A DNA stretch of 64,000 bases, from positions 32,300-96,299 of the forward strand of contig QFNI01000007.1 of NCBI GenBank assembly GCA_003240775.1, given 5' to 3'. The notes under the pieces are model-generated. The model searched no databases and was not told the origin of the DNA. It saw only the letters and a list, made by a program, of their open reading frames with translations. The stretch's first letter is position 1. Each line of letters starts with the position of its first letter. The translations under genes and the position numbers were made by a program. This DNA comes from Mesorhizobium amorphae (GTDB lineage: Bacteria > Pseudomonadota > Alphaproteobacteria > Rhizobiales > Rhizobiaceae). Shown in pieces: positions 1 to 8,203 of the stretch.

Positions 1-114
1 ATGACCTACAAGTCGCCCAGGACCGGCAAGCAATATGTGGTGATCTCGGCGGGCGGGGCGCGGCAGTCGCAGGACCGGGGCGACTACGTGATCGCCTACG
101 CGCTGCCGGATTGA
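1..114 (+). CDS. gcd: C-terminal end of a PQQ-dependent dehydrogenase (5' truncated by window edge)
   Basis: Only the last 37 codons are visible, ending in TGA. The stretch around KQYVVISAGGAR followed by GDYVIAYALP resembles the final beta-propeller blade of membrane-bound quinoprotein glucose dehydrogenases, which oxidise glucose to gluconolactone at the periplasmic face. The first three bases are ATG, but this is probably an internal Met because the frame is open to the window edge and the motif is the end of a protein of about 800 residues. The assignment rests on a very short segment; another quinoprotein dehydrogenase is possible. Confidence 0.55.
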   Translation: MTYKSPRTGKQYVVISAGGARQSQDRGDYVIAYALPD

Positions 115-159
115 GGGGAGACCGGAAGCGGGTCGAACCCGCTTCCGGCGCGCCTGGCC

Positions 160-1074
160 TTACTTGATGAAGGGGCGCAGCACGTCGCGGGCGAGGAGGA
201 AGCCGCGCTTGATCTTGGCGTCGTCGCCTTCGAAGCGGCGGTCCTCGTGCTCGATCACGACGGGGCCGTCATAGCCGCTGGCATAGAGGCCCGAGAAGAA
301 GCCGGGCCAGTCGACCTCGCCCAGGCCGGGCATGCGGGGGATCTGCCAACCCATGCCGGCCGACAGGATGCCGCGCTCGTAGAGGCCGTCGCGGTCGATC
401 TCCAGGTCCTTGGCGTGGACGTGGAACATGTGGGGGCCGAACTCGCGGATGAAGCGGGCCTGGTCGATCATCTGGAGCACGAGGTGAGAGGGGTCGAAGT
501 TCATGCCGACTGCCCCTTCCCACTCCTCCAGGATGCGGCGCCAGATGCGGGGCGAATAGGCGATGTTGTGCCCGCCCGGCCATTCGTCGCGGCTGAAGAT
601 CATCGGGCAGTTCTCGAAGGCCAGGCGCACGCCGTGGTCGCGCGCATAGGCGATCAGCTCGGGCCAGACGCTCTGGGCGTCCTCCCAGTTCTCGTCCACG
701 GTCTTTGCGCGGTCGCCGCCGCAGAAGGTGTTGACGAGGCCGACCTCCATGCGGGACGCAGCCGCGATCACGCGCTTGAGGTGCTCGGCCACCGCCTCGC
801 GATGGGCGCGGTCGGGGTGGAGAGGATTGGGGTAGAAGCCGAGTGCCGAGATCGAAAGCCCGCGCGCTTCGAGCGAGGCCGGGATCTCGCGCGCCTCGCC
901 GTCCGACAGGTTGGCGACGTCGATGTGGCTCGTGCCGGCATAGCGGCGGGTGGAGCCTTCGGCCTTGGGCCAGCAGGCGATCTCGAGCGTCTCGAAGCCC
1001 GCATCGGCCGCCCAGCTCGCCACTTCGCCGAGCGGGGTTTCGGGGAAGGGAGCGGTCAGAATTCCAAGCTGCAT
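160..1074 (-). CDS. Sugar phosphate isomerase/epimerase, AP-endonuclease-2-like TIM barrel
   Basis: A 304-residue protein of the xylose-isomerase-like TIM-barrel family, which includes hydroxypyruvate isomerases, inosose dehydratases and sugar epimerases. Candidate metal ligands sit at the expected strand ends: Glu154 in AFENCP, Asp194 in NFDPSH, His218/His220 in FHVHAKD and Glu275 in VIEHED. The start was chosen at 1074 because GAGGAG lies just upstream; the same frame stays open far upstream, but that part has no family match. It has no close co-directional partner (the next minus-strand gene is beyond the DUF922 gene). Substrate unknown, probably a sugar or polyol derivative. Confidence 0.85.
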   Translation of the reverse strand: MQLGILTAPFPETPLGEVASWAADAGFETLEIACWPKAEGSTRRYAGTSHIDVANLSDGEAREIPASLEARGLSISALGFYPNPLHPDRAHREAVAEHLKRVIAAASRMEVGLVNTFCGGDRAKTVDENWEDAQSVWPELIAYARDHGVRLAFENCPMIFSRDEWPGGHNIAYSPRIWRRILEEWEGAVGMNFDPSHLVLQMIDQARFIREFGPHMFHVHAKDLEIDRDGLYERGILSAGMGWQIPRMPGLGEVDWPGFFSGLYASGYDGPVVIEHEDRRFEGDDAKIKRGFLLARDVLRPFIK

Positions 1075-1170
1075 GGCGGTCTCCTCGGTCGCGGCACGGG
1101 TGTCGCAGATGGCTCCGTTCCACGCAAGCGCTGGCCTCGTGGGGGCTGGCTGGGCTAAGGCGGGATCGCC

Positions 1171-1761
1171 ATGCGAAAGATCGCCCTCTTTTTCCTCCTC
1201 GCAACGCTTGCAGCACCCGCCTGTGCGCAGGAAACGTGGAAGGCGGTGGAGGAAACGAAGTTCTACGCGATCAGCGGGCAGAGCGGGCCGGCCCTCTACG
1301 AGTCCATCGGCCAGCGCGGCCCCAAGGCGAGCATCGGCCGCACCATCGCTGTGACGGATTTCAAGCTGACCTGGCGCAGGCAATATGTCGAGGAGGACGG
1401 GGCCTGCATCCTGCGCGCGGCGCGACCGCGGCTCGTTCTCACCTACCGGCTGCCCAAGCCCTCGGAAAAGCTGCCGCCCGCCATCCGCGCCAACTGGCAG
1501 CGCTTCGCGGACGGCGTGCGCGCGCATGAGAAGGTGCATGGCGACATCATCATCGACATGGTGCGCGCGATCGAGGCGGAGACCGTGGGGCTCAGGGCGG
1601 AGAACGACCCCGGCTGCCGCAAGATCAAGCCGCTGATGAACGAACGGCTGGCGCGGCTTTCGCTCGCCCAGCGCGAGCGCAGCCGCGACTTCGACCGGAT
1701 GGAGATGCAGAACGGCGGCGCGGTGCACCGCCTGATCCTGGCGCTGGTGAACGGCGGCTAG
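1171..1761 (+). CDS. DUF922 predicted secreted zinc protease
   Basis: A 196-residue protein with an N-terminal signal peptide (about residues 1-19, ending ACAQ) and the zinc-protease motif HEKVH at residues 119-123. The surrounding pattern (RANWQRF upstream, a long helix with conserved Asp/Glu downstream) fits DUF922, a family annotated as predicted Zn-dependent proteases in Alphaproteobacteria. It likely acts in the periplasm; the substrate is unknown. Its stop overlaps by 4 bp the stop of the convergent enoyl-CoA hydratase gene, so no terminator fits between them. Confidence 0.82.
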   Translation: MRKIALFFLLATLAAPACAQETWKAVEETKFYAISGQSGPALYESIGQRGPKASIGRTIAVTDFKLTWRRQYVEEDGACILRAARPRLVLTYRLPKPSEKLPPAIRANWQRFADGVRAHEKVHGDIIIDMVRAIEAETVGLRAENDPGCRKIKPLMNERLARLSLAQRERSRDFDRMEMQNGGAVHRLILALVNGG

Positions 1762-2546
1762 CGCCCGGTGAAGACGGGCTTGCGCCGCTCGGTGGAGGCG
1801 GCGAGCGCTTCCTTGTGGTCCTCGGTTTCCGCGCAGAGCTTGCCGGCGCGGATTTCCTCGATCAGCTGGTCGGCGAAGCCGCGCGAGGACCAGCTGTCGA
1901 TCAGCGCCTTGGCGTGGCCGATGGCGACCGTGGGGCCGGAGGCCAGCTTTTCGGCGAAGGCCCAGGTCTCGGATTCCAGTTCGGCCTCGGGAACCACACG
2001 GGACACGAGCTTGTGGGCGAGGGCTGTGTCGGCGTCCCAGGCATCGCCCGTAAACGCGAAGAGCTTGGCGGCCTCCACGCCCATCAGGCGCGGCATCAGC
2101 CAGGAGCCGCCGCAATCCGGCGGATAGGCGATGCGGGTGTAGGCGCAGATGAAGCGCGCGCGGTTCGACACGATGCGGAAATCGCAGGCGAGCGCCATGT
2201 CGAGCCCGCCGCCGACGGCGGGGCCGTCGATCATGGCGATCGTGGGCTTGCGGAGGGAGAACACCTCCTGGACGAGGCGCACGGCCTCGTCGGTCCAGTC
2301 GTGGTCGGGATAGGGGTCGATGCCGGCGGTCTTGTCGGCCCATTCCTTGACGTCGGCCCCGCCCGAGAACGCGCCGCCGCGCCCCGTCAGCACGAGCGCG
2401 CGCACGGCATCGTCTTCGGCTGCCGCGCGGACGGCCTTGCGCAGCGCGAGAAGCAGGGGGACGCTGAGTGCGTTGCGCACTTCCGGGCGATTGAGGGCAA
2501 TGAGGCGCACCCCGTTGCGGGTTTCCGTCTCGACCAGTTCCGTCAT
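1758..2546 (-). CDS. Enoyl-CoA hydratase/isomerase family protein (PaaG-like)
   Basis: A 262-residue crotonase-fold protein. The oxyanion-hole elements are FSGGAD at residues 60-65 and the glycine-rich GPAVGGGL at 108-115. The segment with PDCGGSW at 143-149 followed by MPRLMG resembles the isomerase-type (PaaG-like) branch, with an Asp where classical hydratases have the catalytic Glu, so an isomerase or hydratase acting on an acyl-CoA with an unusual acyl chain is likely. It lies 43 bp downstream of the ThDP decarboxylase gene on the same strand and may be co-transcribed with it, suggesting a shared role in oxo-acid or acyl-CoA catabolism. Confidence 0.85.
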   Translation of the reverse strand: MTELVETETRNGVRLIALNRPEVRNALSVPLLLALRKAVRAAAEDDAVRALVLTGRGGAFSGGADVKEWADKTAGIDPYPDHDWTDEAVRLVQEVFSLRKPTIAMIDGPAVGGGLDMALACDFRIVSNRARFICAYTRIAYPPDCGGSWLMPRLMGVEAAKLFAFTGDAWDADTALAHKLVSRVVPEAELESETWAFAEKLASGPTVAIGHAKALIDSWSSRGFADQLIEEIRAGKLCAETEDHKEALAASTERRKPVFTGR

Positions 2547-2589
2547 GGGTGGGGTCCGGTTTGTGGGAGGATTGGGGCGGGGTTCGCGG

Positions 2590-4200
2590 TCAGCCGAAGC
2601 TTTCCGCGCGGACGCGGAGAACGGTGGGGCCTTGGCGATCCAAAGCTGCCTGCATCTCGCGGATCAGCGCGTCGGGGCCTTCCACCTCGACGGCCTCCGC
2701 GCCGAAGCCGCGGGCGACCGCGAGATAGTCGGGGTTCTTCGGGTTGACGCCGATCTGGGGCATCTGCAGGCGGATCATGTCGTCGCGGATCTGGCCGAGG
2801 CCGTTGTTGTCCCAGAGCAGGATGGGCAGCGACAGGCCGAGCTCCACCGCGGTGCCGAGCTCGGGCAGGGTGAACAGGAAACCGCCGTCGCCGATCACCG
2901 AGATCACCGCGCGCTCGGGCGCGCCGAGCTTGGCGCCGATGGCAGCCGGAAGCGAGTAGCCGAGCGTGCCGAAGCCCGAGGGGTGGAAGTAGGACCGCGG
3001 ATGTTCCACGGGAAACAACACGTTTGCGGCATAAGCGAGCTGGGTCATGTCGGTGACCACGGCCGCGGTCTCGGGCAGCGCGCGGCGCAGGGCGGACAAG
3101 GCCTGTGCGTAGTGCGGGCCCTCTTCCGCCCAGGCGCTGCGGGCAGCGTCGCGCACTTCGCTCACCTTGGCCGCGGCGTTCCCGTTCCAGCCCGTGCCCG
3201 CGCCTTCGCCGAGGGCTGCGAGCAGGCCGCGCGCGGCACCGCCGGCTTCCGCCTGGAGCGCGAGGGCTGCGGGATAGTTGTCGCCCAGCTTGCGGCGGTC
3301 GATGTCGATGCGGATCAGCTTGCCGCCGAACTGGAGACGGTCGGTCCAGTGGTCGGTCTCGGCAAGCTCGGTGCCGAGCGCGAGCACGCAATCGGCCTCT
3401 TCCAGGATCGCGCGGCCCTGCTCGGTCGCCAGGATCGAGCCCAGCGCGAGCGCGTGGCTGTCGGGCACGAGGCCCTTGGCGGCGACCGTGGTGAGCACGG
3501 GGGCCCCGAGGCGTTCGGCAAGCTCGGTCAAGGCACCGTGGGCACCGAGCGCGCCGCCGCCGGCGAGGATCAGCGGACGCGCGGCGGCTTCGAGCATTCC
3601 GGCCGCTTCCGCGAGGTCCTGCGGGGCTGCGTGGGGCGGGCGGGCGGGCGCACGCGGGGGCACGGCATCGGTGCGGCCCGAGGAGGCCGCGATCACGTCG
3701 ATCGGCACCTGGATGTGGACGGGGCGCGGGCGCGCGCCGGCGAACAGGTCCCACGCCTCGGCGGTGAAGGTGTCGGCTTCCTCGGCCGAAAGCACCGTGC
3801 GCGAGAGACCCACCAGGGGAGCGGCCACGGCCGCCTGGTCGGTGATCTCGTGCAGCCGGCCCCAGCCGCGGCCGAGATCGCCGCTCGCATTGGCACTCGT
3901 CACCACCAGCATCGGCACGGAATCGGAAAAGGCCTGGCCGATCGGGGTCAGCGCGTTGGTGAGGCCGGGACCGGTGATCAGCGTGCACACACCGGGCTTG
4001 CCGGTGATGCGGGCATAGCCGTCGGCCATGAAGGCCGCGCCCTGCTCGTGGCGCACGAGCACGTGGCGCAGGGTCTCATCCGCGATGCCGCGATAAAGCT
4101 CCAGCGTGTGGACGCCGGGAATGCCGAAGACCGTGTCCACCCCATGGTGCTTCACGAGCCGCATCAGATAGCGGCCGACGGTGATGGGCTCGTCTGTCAT
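2590..4200 (-). CDS. Thiamine-diphosphate enzyme, AruI-like 5-guanidino-2-oxopentanoate decarboxylase
   Basis: A 536-residue three-domain acetolactate-synthase-like protein. The catalytic Glu52 lies in LVRHEQGAAFMADG, and the ThDP pyrophosphate site appears in the C-terminal domain as a GDG motif (VIGDGGFLF) followed by NN (LWDNNGLGQ). The start MTDEPITVG at 4200 has GAGGG upstream. By overall resemblance it fits the clade annotated as 5-guanidino-2-oxopentanoate decarboxylase, which decarboxylates the 2-oxo acid formed from arginine in the transaminase pathway. No arginine transaminase or guanidinobutyrase is adjacent, so a different 2-oxo acid is possible. Probably expressed with the downstream crotonase gene. 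Confidence 0.8.
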   Translation of the reverse strand: MTDEPITVGRYLMRLVKHHGVDTVFGIPGVHTLELYRGIADETLRHVLVRHEQGAAFMADGYARITGKPGVCTLITGPGLTNALTPIGQAFSDSVPMLVVTSANASGDLGRGWGRLHEITDQAAVAAPLVGLSRTVLSAEEADTFTAEAWDLFAGARPRPVHIQVPIDVIAASSGRTDAVPPRAPARPPHAAPQDLAEAAGMLEAAARPLILAGGGALGAHGALTELAERLGAPVLTTVAAKGLVPDSHALALGSILATEQGRAILEEADCVLALGTELAETDHWTDRLQFGGKLIRIDIDRRKLGDNYPAALALQAEAGGAARGLLAALGEGAGTGWNGNAAAKVSEVRDAARSAWAEEGPHYAQALSALRRALPETAAVVTDMTQLAYAANVLFPVEHPRSYFHPSGFGTLGYSLPAAIGAKLGAPERAVISVIGDGGFLFTLPELGTAVELGLSLPILLWDNNGLGQIRDDMIRLQMPQIGVNPKNPDYLAVARGFGAEAVEVEGPDALIREMQAALDRQGPTVLRVRAESFG

Positions 4201-4316
4201 GGCATCCCTCGGATGTTCGTGTTTTCCCCGGCAGCGCTTGTGGCCGGGTTTCGGGTCGTCTGGCAAGCCACCACAGAGGCTTGCGGGGCATCGCCCTGTT
4301 TCCTAGCTAGAACGCC

Positions 4317-4457
4317 ATGTCCATCATCGACCAGCTCATCCGCGCCCGCCGCTACGCGAAATGGGCAAAGCGGCCACCGACCAAGAAGGCCATCCTGGCG
4401 ATGGTGCTGACCACGCTCGCGGGAAAGCTCATCCGCAGGGTGCTGCGCGGGCGGTAG
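4317..4457 (+). CDS. Small basic hypothetical protein (46 aa)
   Basis: A 46-residue open frame in the gap between two minus-strand genes. It is strongly basic at both ends (RARRYAKWAKRPPTKK and KLIRRVLRGR) with a short hydrophobic middle (AILAMVLTTLAG), which would suit a peripheral or single-pass membrane peptide. No convincing ribosome binding site precedes the ATG. Composition is gene-like, but length and lack of recognised homology keep this tentative. Confidence 0.4.
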   Translation: MSIIDQLIRARRYAKWAKRPPTKKAILAMVLTTLAGKLIRRVLRGR

Positions 4458-4494
4458 GGGTCTTCCAGGCCACGGCTCGCGGGGCAGAACCGGG

Positions 4495-5337
4495 CTAGAT
4501 CATCGGCAGCTGGGCGGGTTCCGCGCCTTTCGGGAACGCGCGGTCGATCCGCTCGATCTCTTCGGGCTCGAGCCGCAGGTCGCCCGCGCCCGCATTGTCC
4601 TCGGCGCGCGAGGGGTGCGAGGCCTTGGGGATGGCGAAGGTGGCGGGCGCGCGGGTGAGAAAGGCAAGCGCCACTTGGCGCGGGGTGGCGTCGTGGGCGC
4701 GCGCGATCTCCGCCAGAACACGGCCGCCGGCAGAATGGGGCTCGGGGAAATCGCCCTGGCCGAAGGGGCTGTAGGCGACGAAGCCGACGCCATTTTTGGC
4801 GCACCAGGGCATCACCGCATGCTCGGCGGCGCGCTCGCCCAGGTGGTAGAGCACCTGGTTGCAGGCGATGCGGCCGGGGCCTGCGACGGCGAGCGCCTCG
4901 TCGAGGTCTTCCGCGTCGAAATTGCTGACGCCCCAGGACAGGATCTTGCCCGCCGATTTCAGCTCCTCGAAGCCGGCGATCGTGTCTTCCAGGGGAAAGC
5001 GGCCGCGCCAGTGGAGCAGGAAGCAGTCGAGCCGGTCGGTCGCGAGCCGCTTGAGCGAGCGCTCGCAGGCCTCCACCGTGCCCCGCCGCGAGGCGTTGGA
5101 GGGCAGCACCTTGGAAACCAGGAACACCTCGTCGCGGCGCCCGGCGAGCGCTTCGGCGACAAGCTCCTCGGCTGCGCCCGAGCCGTACATCTCGGCCGTG
5201 TCCACATGGGTCATGCCGCAGTCGAGGCCGCGGCGCAGCGTTTGGAGCGCATCGCTGCGGTCTTCTCCTTCGAGCTGCCAGGTGCCCTGGCCGATCACCG
5301 AGACGGACGCCCCGCCACCCCACTCTTCGCTGCGCAT
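4495..5337 (-). CDS. Aldo/keto reductase
   Basis: A 280-residue TIM-barrel NAD(P)H-dependent oxidoreductase. The catalytic tetrad is intact: Asp46 and Tyr51 in DTAEMY, Lys76 in VSKVLP and His109 in LLHWRG. A cofactor-binding segment follows near the C-terminus (FAIPKASHPSRAEDN). The start at 5337 was preferred over a long upstream extension of the frame because the family begins about 10 residues before the first beta-strand, as here. Substrate cannot be told from sequence; stand-alone reductases of this group commonly reduce small aldehydes. The 115-bp gap to the diguanylate cyclase contains the divergent promoters. Confidence 0.88.
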   Translation of the reverse strand: MRSEEWGGGASVSVIGQGTWQLEGEDRSDALQTLRRGLDCGMTHVDTAEMYGSGAAEELVAEALAGRRDEVFLVSKVLPSNASRRGTVEACERSLKRLATDRLDCFLLHWRGRFPLEDTIAGFEELKSAGKILSWGVSNFDAEDLDEALAVAGPGRIACNQVLYHLGERAAEHAVMPWCAKNGVGFVAYSPFGQGDFPEPHSAGGRVLAEIARAHDATPRQVALAFLTRAPATFAIPKASHPSRAEDNAGAGDLRLEPEEIERIDRAFPKGAEPAQLPMI

Positions 5338-5452
5338 GATTCCGCTCCTCTTTCGAGCACCGAAAACTAGGGTGGGGACGAGGGGCGGCGACCGAAATCT
5401 TAGCGAACCTTTAAGCCAAATCGCTTTGGATGATTCAAATTGCGGAGGCACC

Positions 5453-6265
5453 ATGTCCCTTCTTGCCCCGACCGGATGGTTCAGGGTGATCGCGCTCACG
5501 GTCGTCGGCACGGTGTTCTGCATCGGCGTCGCGCTGTTCGTGGATTCGTTCAACTTCGCCCGCATGACGCCCGCCGAGCGCGAATGGGCGATCTGGCAGA
5601 ACATCCTGGTGGCCACAGCGCTTGCGGGGCCGATCATCTTCCTGCTGAGCTTCCAGATGCGGCGGCTGACCCTGATCCAAGAGGAGCTGCGCCACGCCGC
5701 GACCGTGGACGGGCTGACGGAACTGCTCAACCGCGGCGCGTTCAAGATGCTGGTGGGAGCCTATCTCGAAAGCGCCCCGCAACGTGCCGAGGAGCGCACG
5801 GGCGCGCTGCTCGTGATCGACGCCGACCACTTCAAAGCGGTGAACGACAATTGGGGCCACGATTCCGGCGACGAGGCGCTGCGCCTGATCGCGGGCTCCA
5901 TCCGCACCACGCTGGGTGCGGGCGATCTCGCGGCGCGGCTGGGCGGCGAGGAGTTCGGCGTGTTCCTGCCCGGCGCCGTGTCGGGCCAGTCGATCGGCAT
6001 CGCCGAGCGCATCCGCGCGGCGGTGTCGGCCATCGAATTCGCGCCCAAGGGCGTGCGCTGGCCGCTTTCGGTGTCGATCGGCGGGGTGACGTTCTCGGGC
6101 GACGCCAGGAGTTTCGACACGCTCTACCAAAGTGCCGACGAATGCCTGTTCGAAGCCAAGCGGGCGGGCCGCGACCGCGTGCAGTGGCGCCGCGCGGGCG
6201 AGAAGCCGCGCGGCACGCACCATGCGGGGGCGGAAACGCTTCCGCCCGCCGCCGCGGCTTCCTGA
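5453..6265 (+). CDS. Membrane-bound diguanylate cyclase (GGDEF domain)
   Basis: A 270-residue protein with two N-terminal membrane helices (about residues 11-30 and 50-69), a short connector, and a GGDEF domain from about residue 80 to 250. The catalytic signature is GGEEF at 164-168, an active variant, with metal-binding Asp in LLVIDADHFK. It is predicted to make cyclic di-GMP from two GTP. The position of the RxxD product-inhibition site reads GAGD, so feedback inhibition is probably absent. The start at 5453 has GCGGAGG upstream. There is no recognisable sensor domain apart from the short extramembrane loop between the helices. Confidence 0.88.
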   Translation: MSLLAPTGWFRVIALTVVGTVFCIGVALFVDSFNFARMTPAEREWAIWQNILVATALAGPIIFLLSFQMRRLTLIQEELRHAATVDGLTELLNRGAFKMLVGAYLESAPQRAEERTGALLVIDADHFKAVNDNWGHDSGDEALRLIAGSIRTTLGAGDLAARLGGEEFGVFLPGAVSGQSIGIAERIRAAVSAIEFAPKGVRWPLSVSIGGVTFSGDARSFDTLYQSADECLFEAKRAGRDRVQWRRAGEKPRGTHHAGAETLPPAAAAS

Positions 6266-6327
6266 GCGCCTAGAGCACTTCCAGAGAACAAGGGTTCACT
6301 GAAAACGCTCTAGCTCTTTATTCTTGC

Positions 6328-6380
6328 AGCATTTCCGGACGCAAAACCGCTTCGCACTTTTGCTGGAACTGCTCTAGCGC
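6328..6380. repeat. Rhizobia-type intergenic repeat, copy A
   Basis: The sequence from GCATTTCCGGACGC through AAAACCGCTTCGCACTTTTGC to CTGGAACTGCTCTAG matches, with small changes, a second copy at 63017-63066. Its ends are imperfect inverted repeats (AGCATTTCC / GGAACTGCT). Elements with this core are common between genes in Hyphomicrobiales. This copy runs into the stop codon of the M48-TPM gene. A related motif (CTAGAGCACTTCCAGAGAA) lies just upstream at 6270-6288. Confidence 0.65.
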
Positions 6381-8176
6381 AGAAGGTCGTAGCTCACGAG
6401 ATCGAGCTGCGGCACGGCGCCTTCCAGGAAGGTGTCGCGCAGCACGAAGGCATAGGTGCGGCCTTCCTCCAGGCCCACGGGCATGAGGGCGGGGACGCTG
6501 GGGTCGACATAGACCACCGCATCGCGGCCGTCCGCCGTGCGCACCTGGATGGCGGGGCTGCGGCGCTCCTTGACCGCGTTCACGCCGAGCTTGGGATCGA
6601 GCTTGTCGGGAGAAGCACTGACCAGGGTCGCCTGCACGCGCACGAGCTTGCGCCAGGTCGGGTCGCGCGCGGGGTCGTAGGGCGCGCCGGTCTTCGTCTG
6701 CTCAGCGCGGAAGCGCTCGCCGGCCGCCTCGAAGGAGGCGAGATCGGGATAGCGCACAAGCCATTCGAAGCCCTGGGCATCGCGCATCACGCGGTCGGAT
6801 GCGGCCACGATCAGGTCGCTCGCCACCTGCGGGCGCCCGCCGCCCTTCACCACGTCGAGGTAGCGGCGGAGATAGGAGCGCAGCTCCTCGAGGTCGGCAT
6901 ATTGGATGCTGAGGCCAGCGCCCAGGGCCACGCCCACCTCGCCCGTTTCGGGCGCCACGACGAGCACCGCGCCGTTGCCGGTCTCCAGCTTGCCCACGCG
7001 AAGCTGGCGCATGGCCTGGAGCGCGAAGAGATCGGCGCTGCGGCCCTGCAGATCGCGCGCGACGATCGTCACCACCTCCACATTGTCGGTTCGGGCGAAC
7101 GAGAAGGCGCGCTCGGAGAGTTCCTTCTTGATCGCGGGGTGGAAGACGCCGACCTCGTCATAGACGAAACGGTCGAACTTGGCGGGCGTGGCGTCCACCG
7201 AGAGGCGCGGCACGCGGTCGAGCGCTTCGGGCGGCAGAACCGCGTCGCCCGCAGACGCAGGATGGGTGCCGGGCATGCGGATGGCGGCCGGGCCGGGGAT
7301 CTCGGTGCGCTCGGGCTCGAGCGCGGTTGCAGGCGGCGGGGGCGGCGGCTCGGCCGCGGCCACCACCGTTTCCTCACCTTGCGGGCAGCCGCCGGGCTGA
7401 AGCGCGCAGGATTCGTTCCAGCCGGCTTCCACGGCCGCCAAGCGCTTGGGGCGGCCGGGATGGGTCGGGCCGTCGCGCTCGGGCACGAGGGCCGCGATGG
7501 CCTTTTGCGCGTCCGTCAAGGGCGCGCCCATGCGGAACAGCACGAAGCCCGAAAACTTGTCGGCTTCGAGTTCCAGCGGCGGCTGCGAGCCGCCCGGCAC
7601 CAGCGTGTGGCCCGACAGATGGTGGCCGATCTCGTGCGCGAGGATGGAAAGCGAGGCCCAGTCGCGGTCGGAAGGTGCCGCCCCGCCCGTGGCATCTGCC
7701 ACCTCCTGCATGAAGCGCGCATTGTAGGCGATCACGCGTTGGGGCAGGCCGTCGGGGCCGAGCACGATCATGGCGGCGGCGTTGGGCACGTCGCCTTCCA
7801 CCACGCGGAAGTTCTGCGGCAGGCCGGTGAAACGCATCACGCGCGCCACGGCCTCTTCGCCCGAGCCGCCGGCGCCCGCGGCGAGGGCCGCGGCACTCAC
7901 CTTGAGCGGCGAGCCGTCATAGGAGCAGGCCTGCAGCATGGCGGCGAGCTCGTCGGTCAGGGCCTTCTCGTCGGGCGCGTCGTCTTCGGCTTGCGCCTCG
8001 GCCATCACAAGCGGCTTGGCCTTGGGCCTGTGGGGCATGGAAGCGGGGATGCCGATGCGGTCCTGCGCCACGGCGACCCGCTCGCAGGTGGGATCGGCCT
8101 GGGGGGCGGCGATGGCGGGAACGCCCCACAGGGCGGAGCAGGCCAGGAGAAGGCCTGCCGTGCGTTGGCTGAGCAT
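6374..8176 (-). CDS. Secreted M48-like metalloprotease fused to a TPM domain
   Basis: A 600-residue protein. A signal peptide (about residues 1-23) is followed by a metalloprotease-like domain with the zinc motif HEIGHH at 181-186 and a downstream ELEAD segment (202-206) supplying the third ligand, as in M48-type peptidases. After a Pro/Glu-rich linker near 275-300, residues about 325-455 form a TPM-like domain (TLP18.3/Psb32/MOLO-1 fold), recognisable by YDEVGVF, the strand VEVVTIVARDL and NGAVLVVAPETGEVGVALG. The last 150 residues are unassigned. It should act in the periplasm or at the outer surface. Its substrate is unknown, and neither half has a neighbour that explains it. Confidence 0.75.
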   Translation of the reverse strand: MLSQRTAGLLLACSALWGVPAIAAPQADPTCERVAVAQDRIGIPASMPHRPKAKPLVMAEAQAEDDAPDEKALTDELAAMLQACSYDGSPLKVSAAALAAGAGGSGEEAVARVMRFTGLPQNFRVVEGDVPNAAAMIVLGPDGLPQRVIAYNARFMQEVADATGGAAPSDRDWASLSILAHEIGHHLSGHTLVPGGSQPPLELEADKFSGFVLFRMGAPLTDAQKAIAALVPERDGPTHPGRPKRLAAVEAGWNESCALQPGGCPQGEETVVAAAEPPPPPPATALEPERTEIPGPAAIRMPGTHPASAGDAVLPPEALDRVPRLSVDATPAKFDRFVYDEVGVFHPAIKKELSERAFSFARTDNVEVVTIVARDLQGRSADLFALQAMRQLRVGKLETGNGAVLVVAPETGEVGVALGAGLSIQYADLEELRSYLRRYLDVVKGGGRPQVASDLIVAASDRVMRDAQGFEWLVRYPDLASFEAAGERFRAEQTKTGAPYDPARDPTWRKLVRVQATLVSASPDKLDPKLGVNAVKERRSPAIQVRTADGRDAVVYVDPSVPALMPVGLEEGRTYAFVLRDTFLEGAVPQLDLVSYDLLR

Positions 8177-8203
8177 GATCGCGTGTCTCCTTGGGTTGGA
8201 TGG

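Noticed and set aside
160..2343. A single very long protein including the TIM-barrel gene
   Set aside because: The frame runs on upstream of 1074 through the antisense of the DUF922 and enoyl-CoA hydratase genes; only the 304-residue part has family motifs and a ribosome binding site.
2320..4410. A 696-codon open frame on the plus strand
   Set aside because: Antisense to the AruI-like decarboxylase, whose ThDP motifs are clear; composition is that of a shadow frame.
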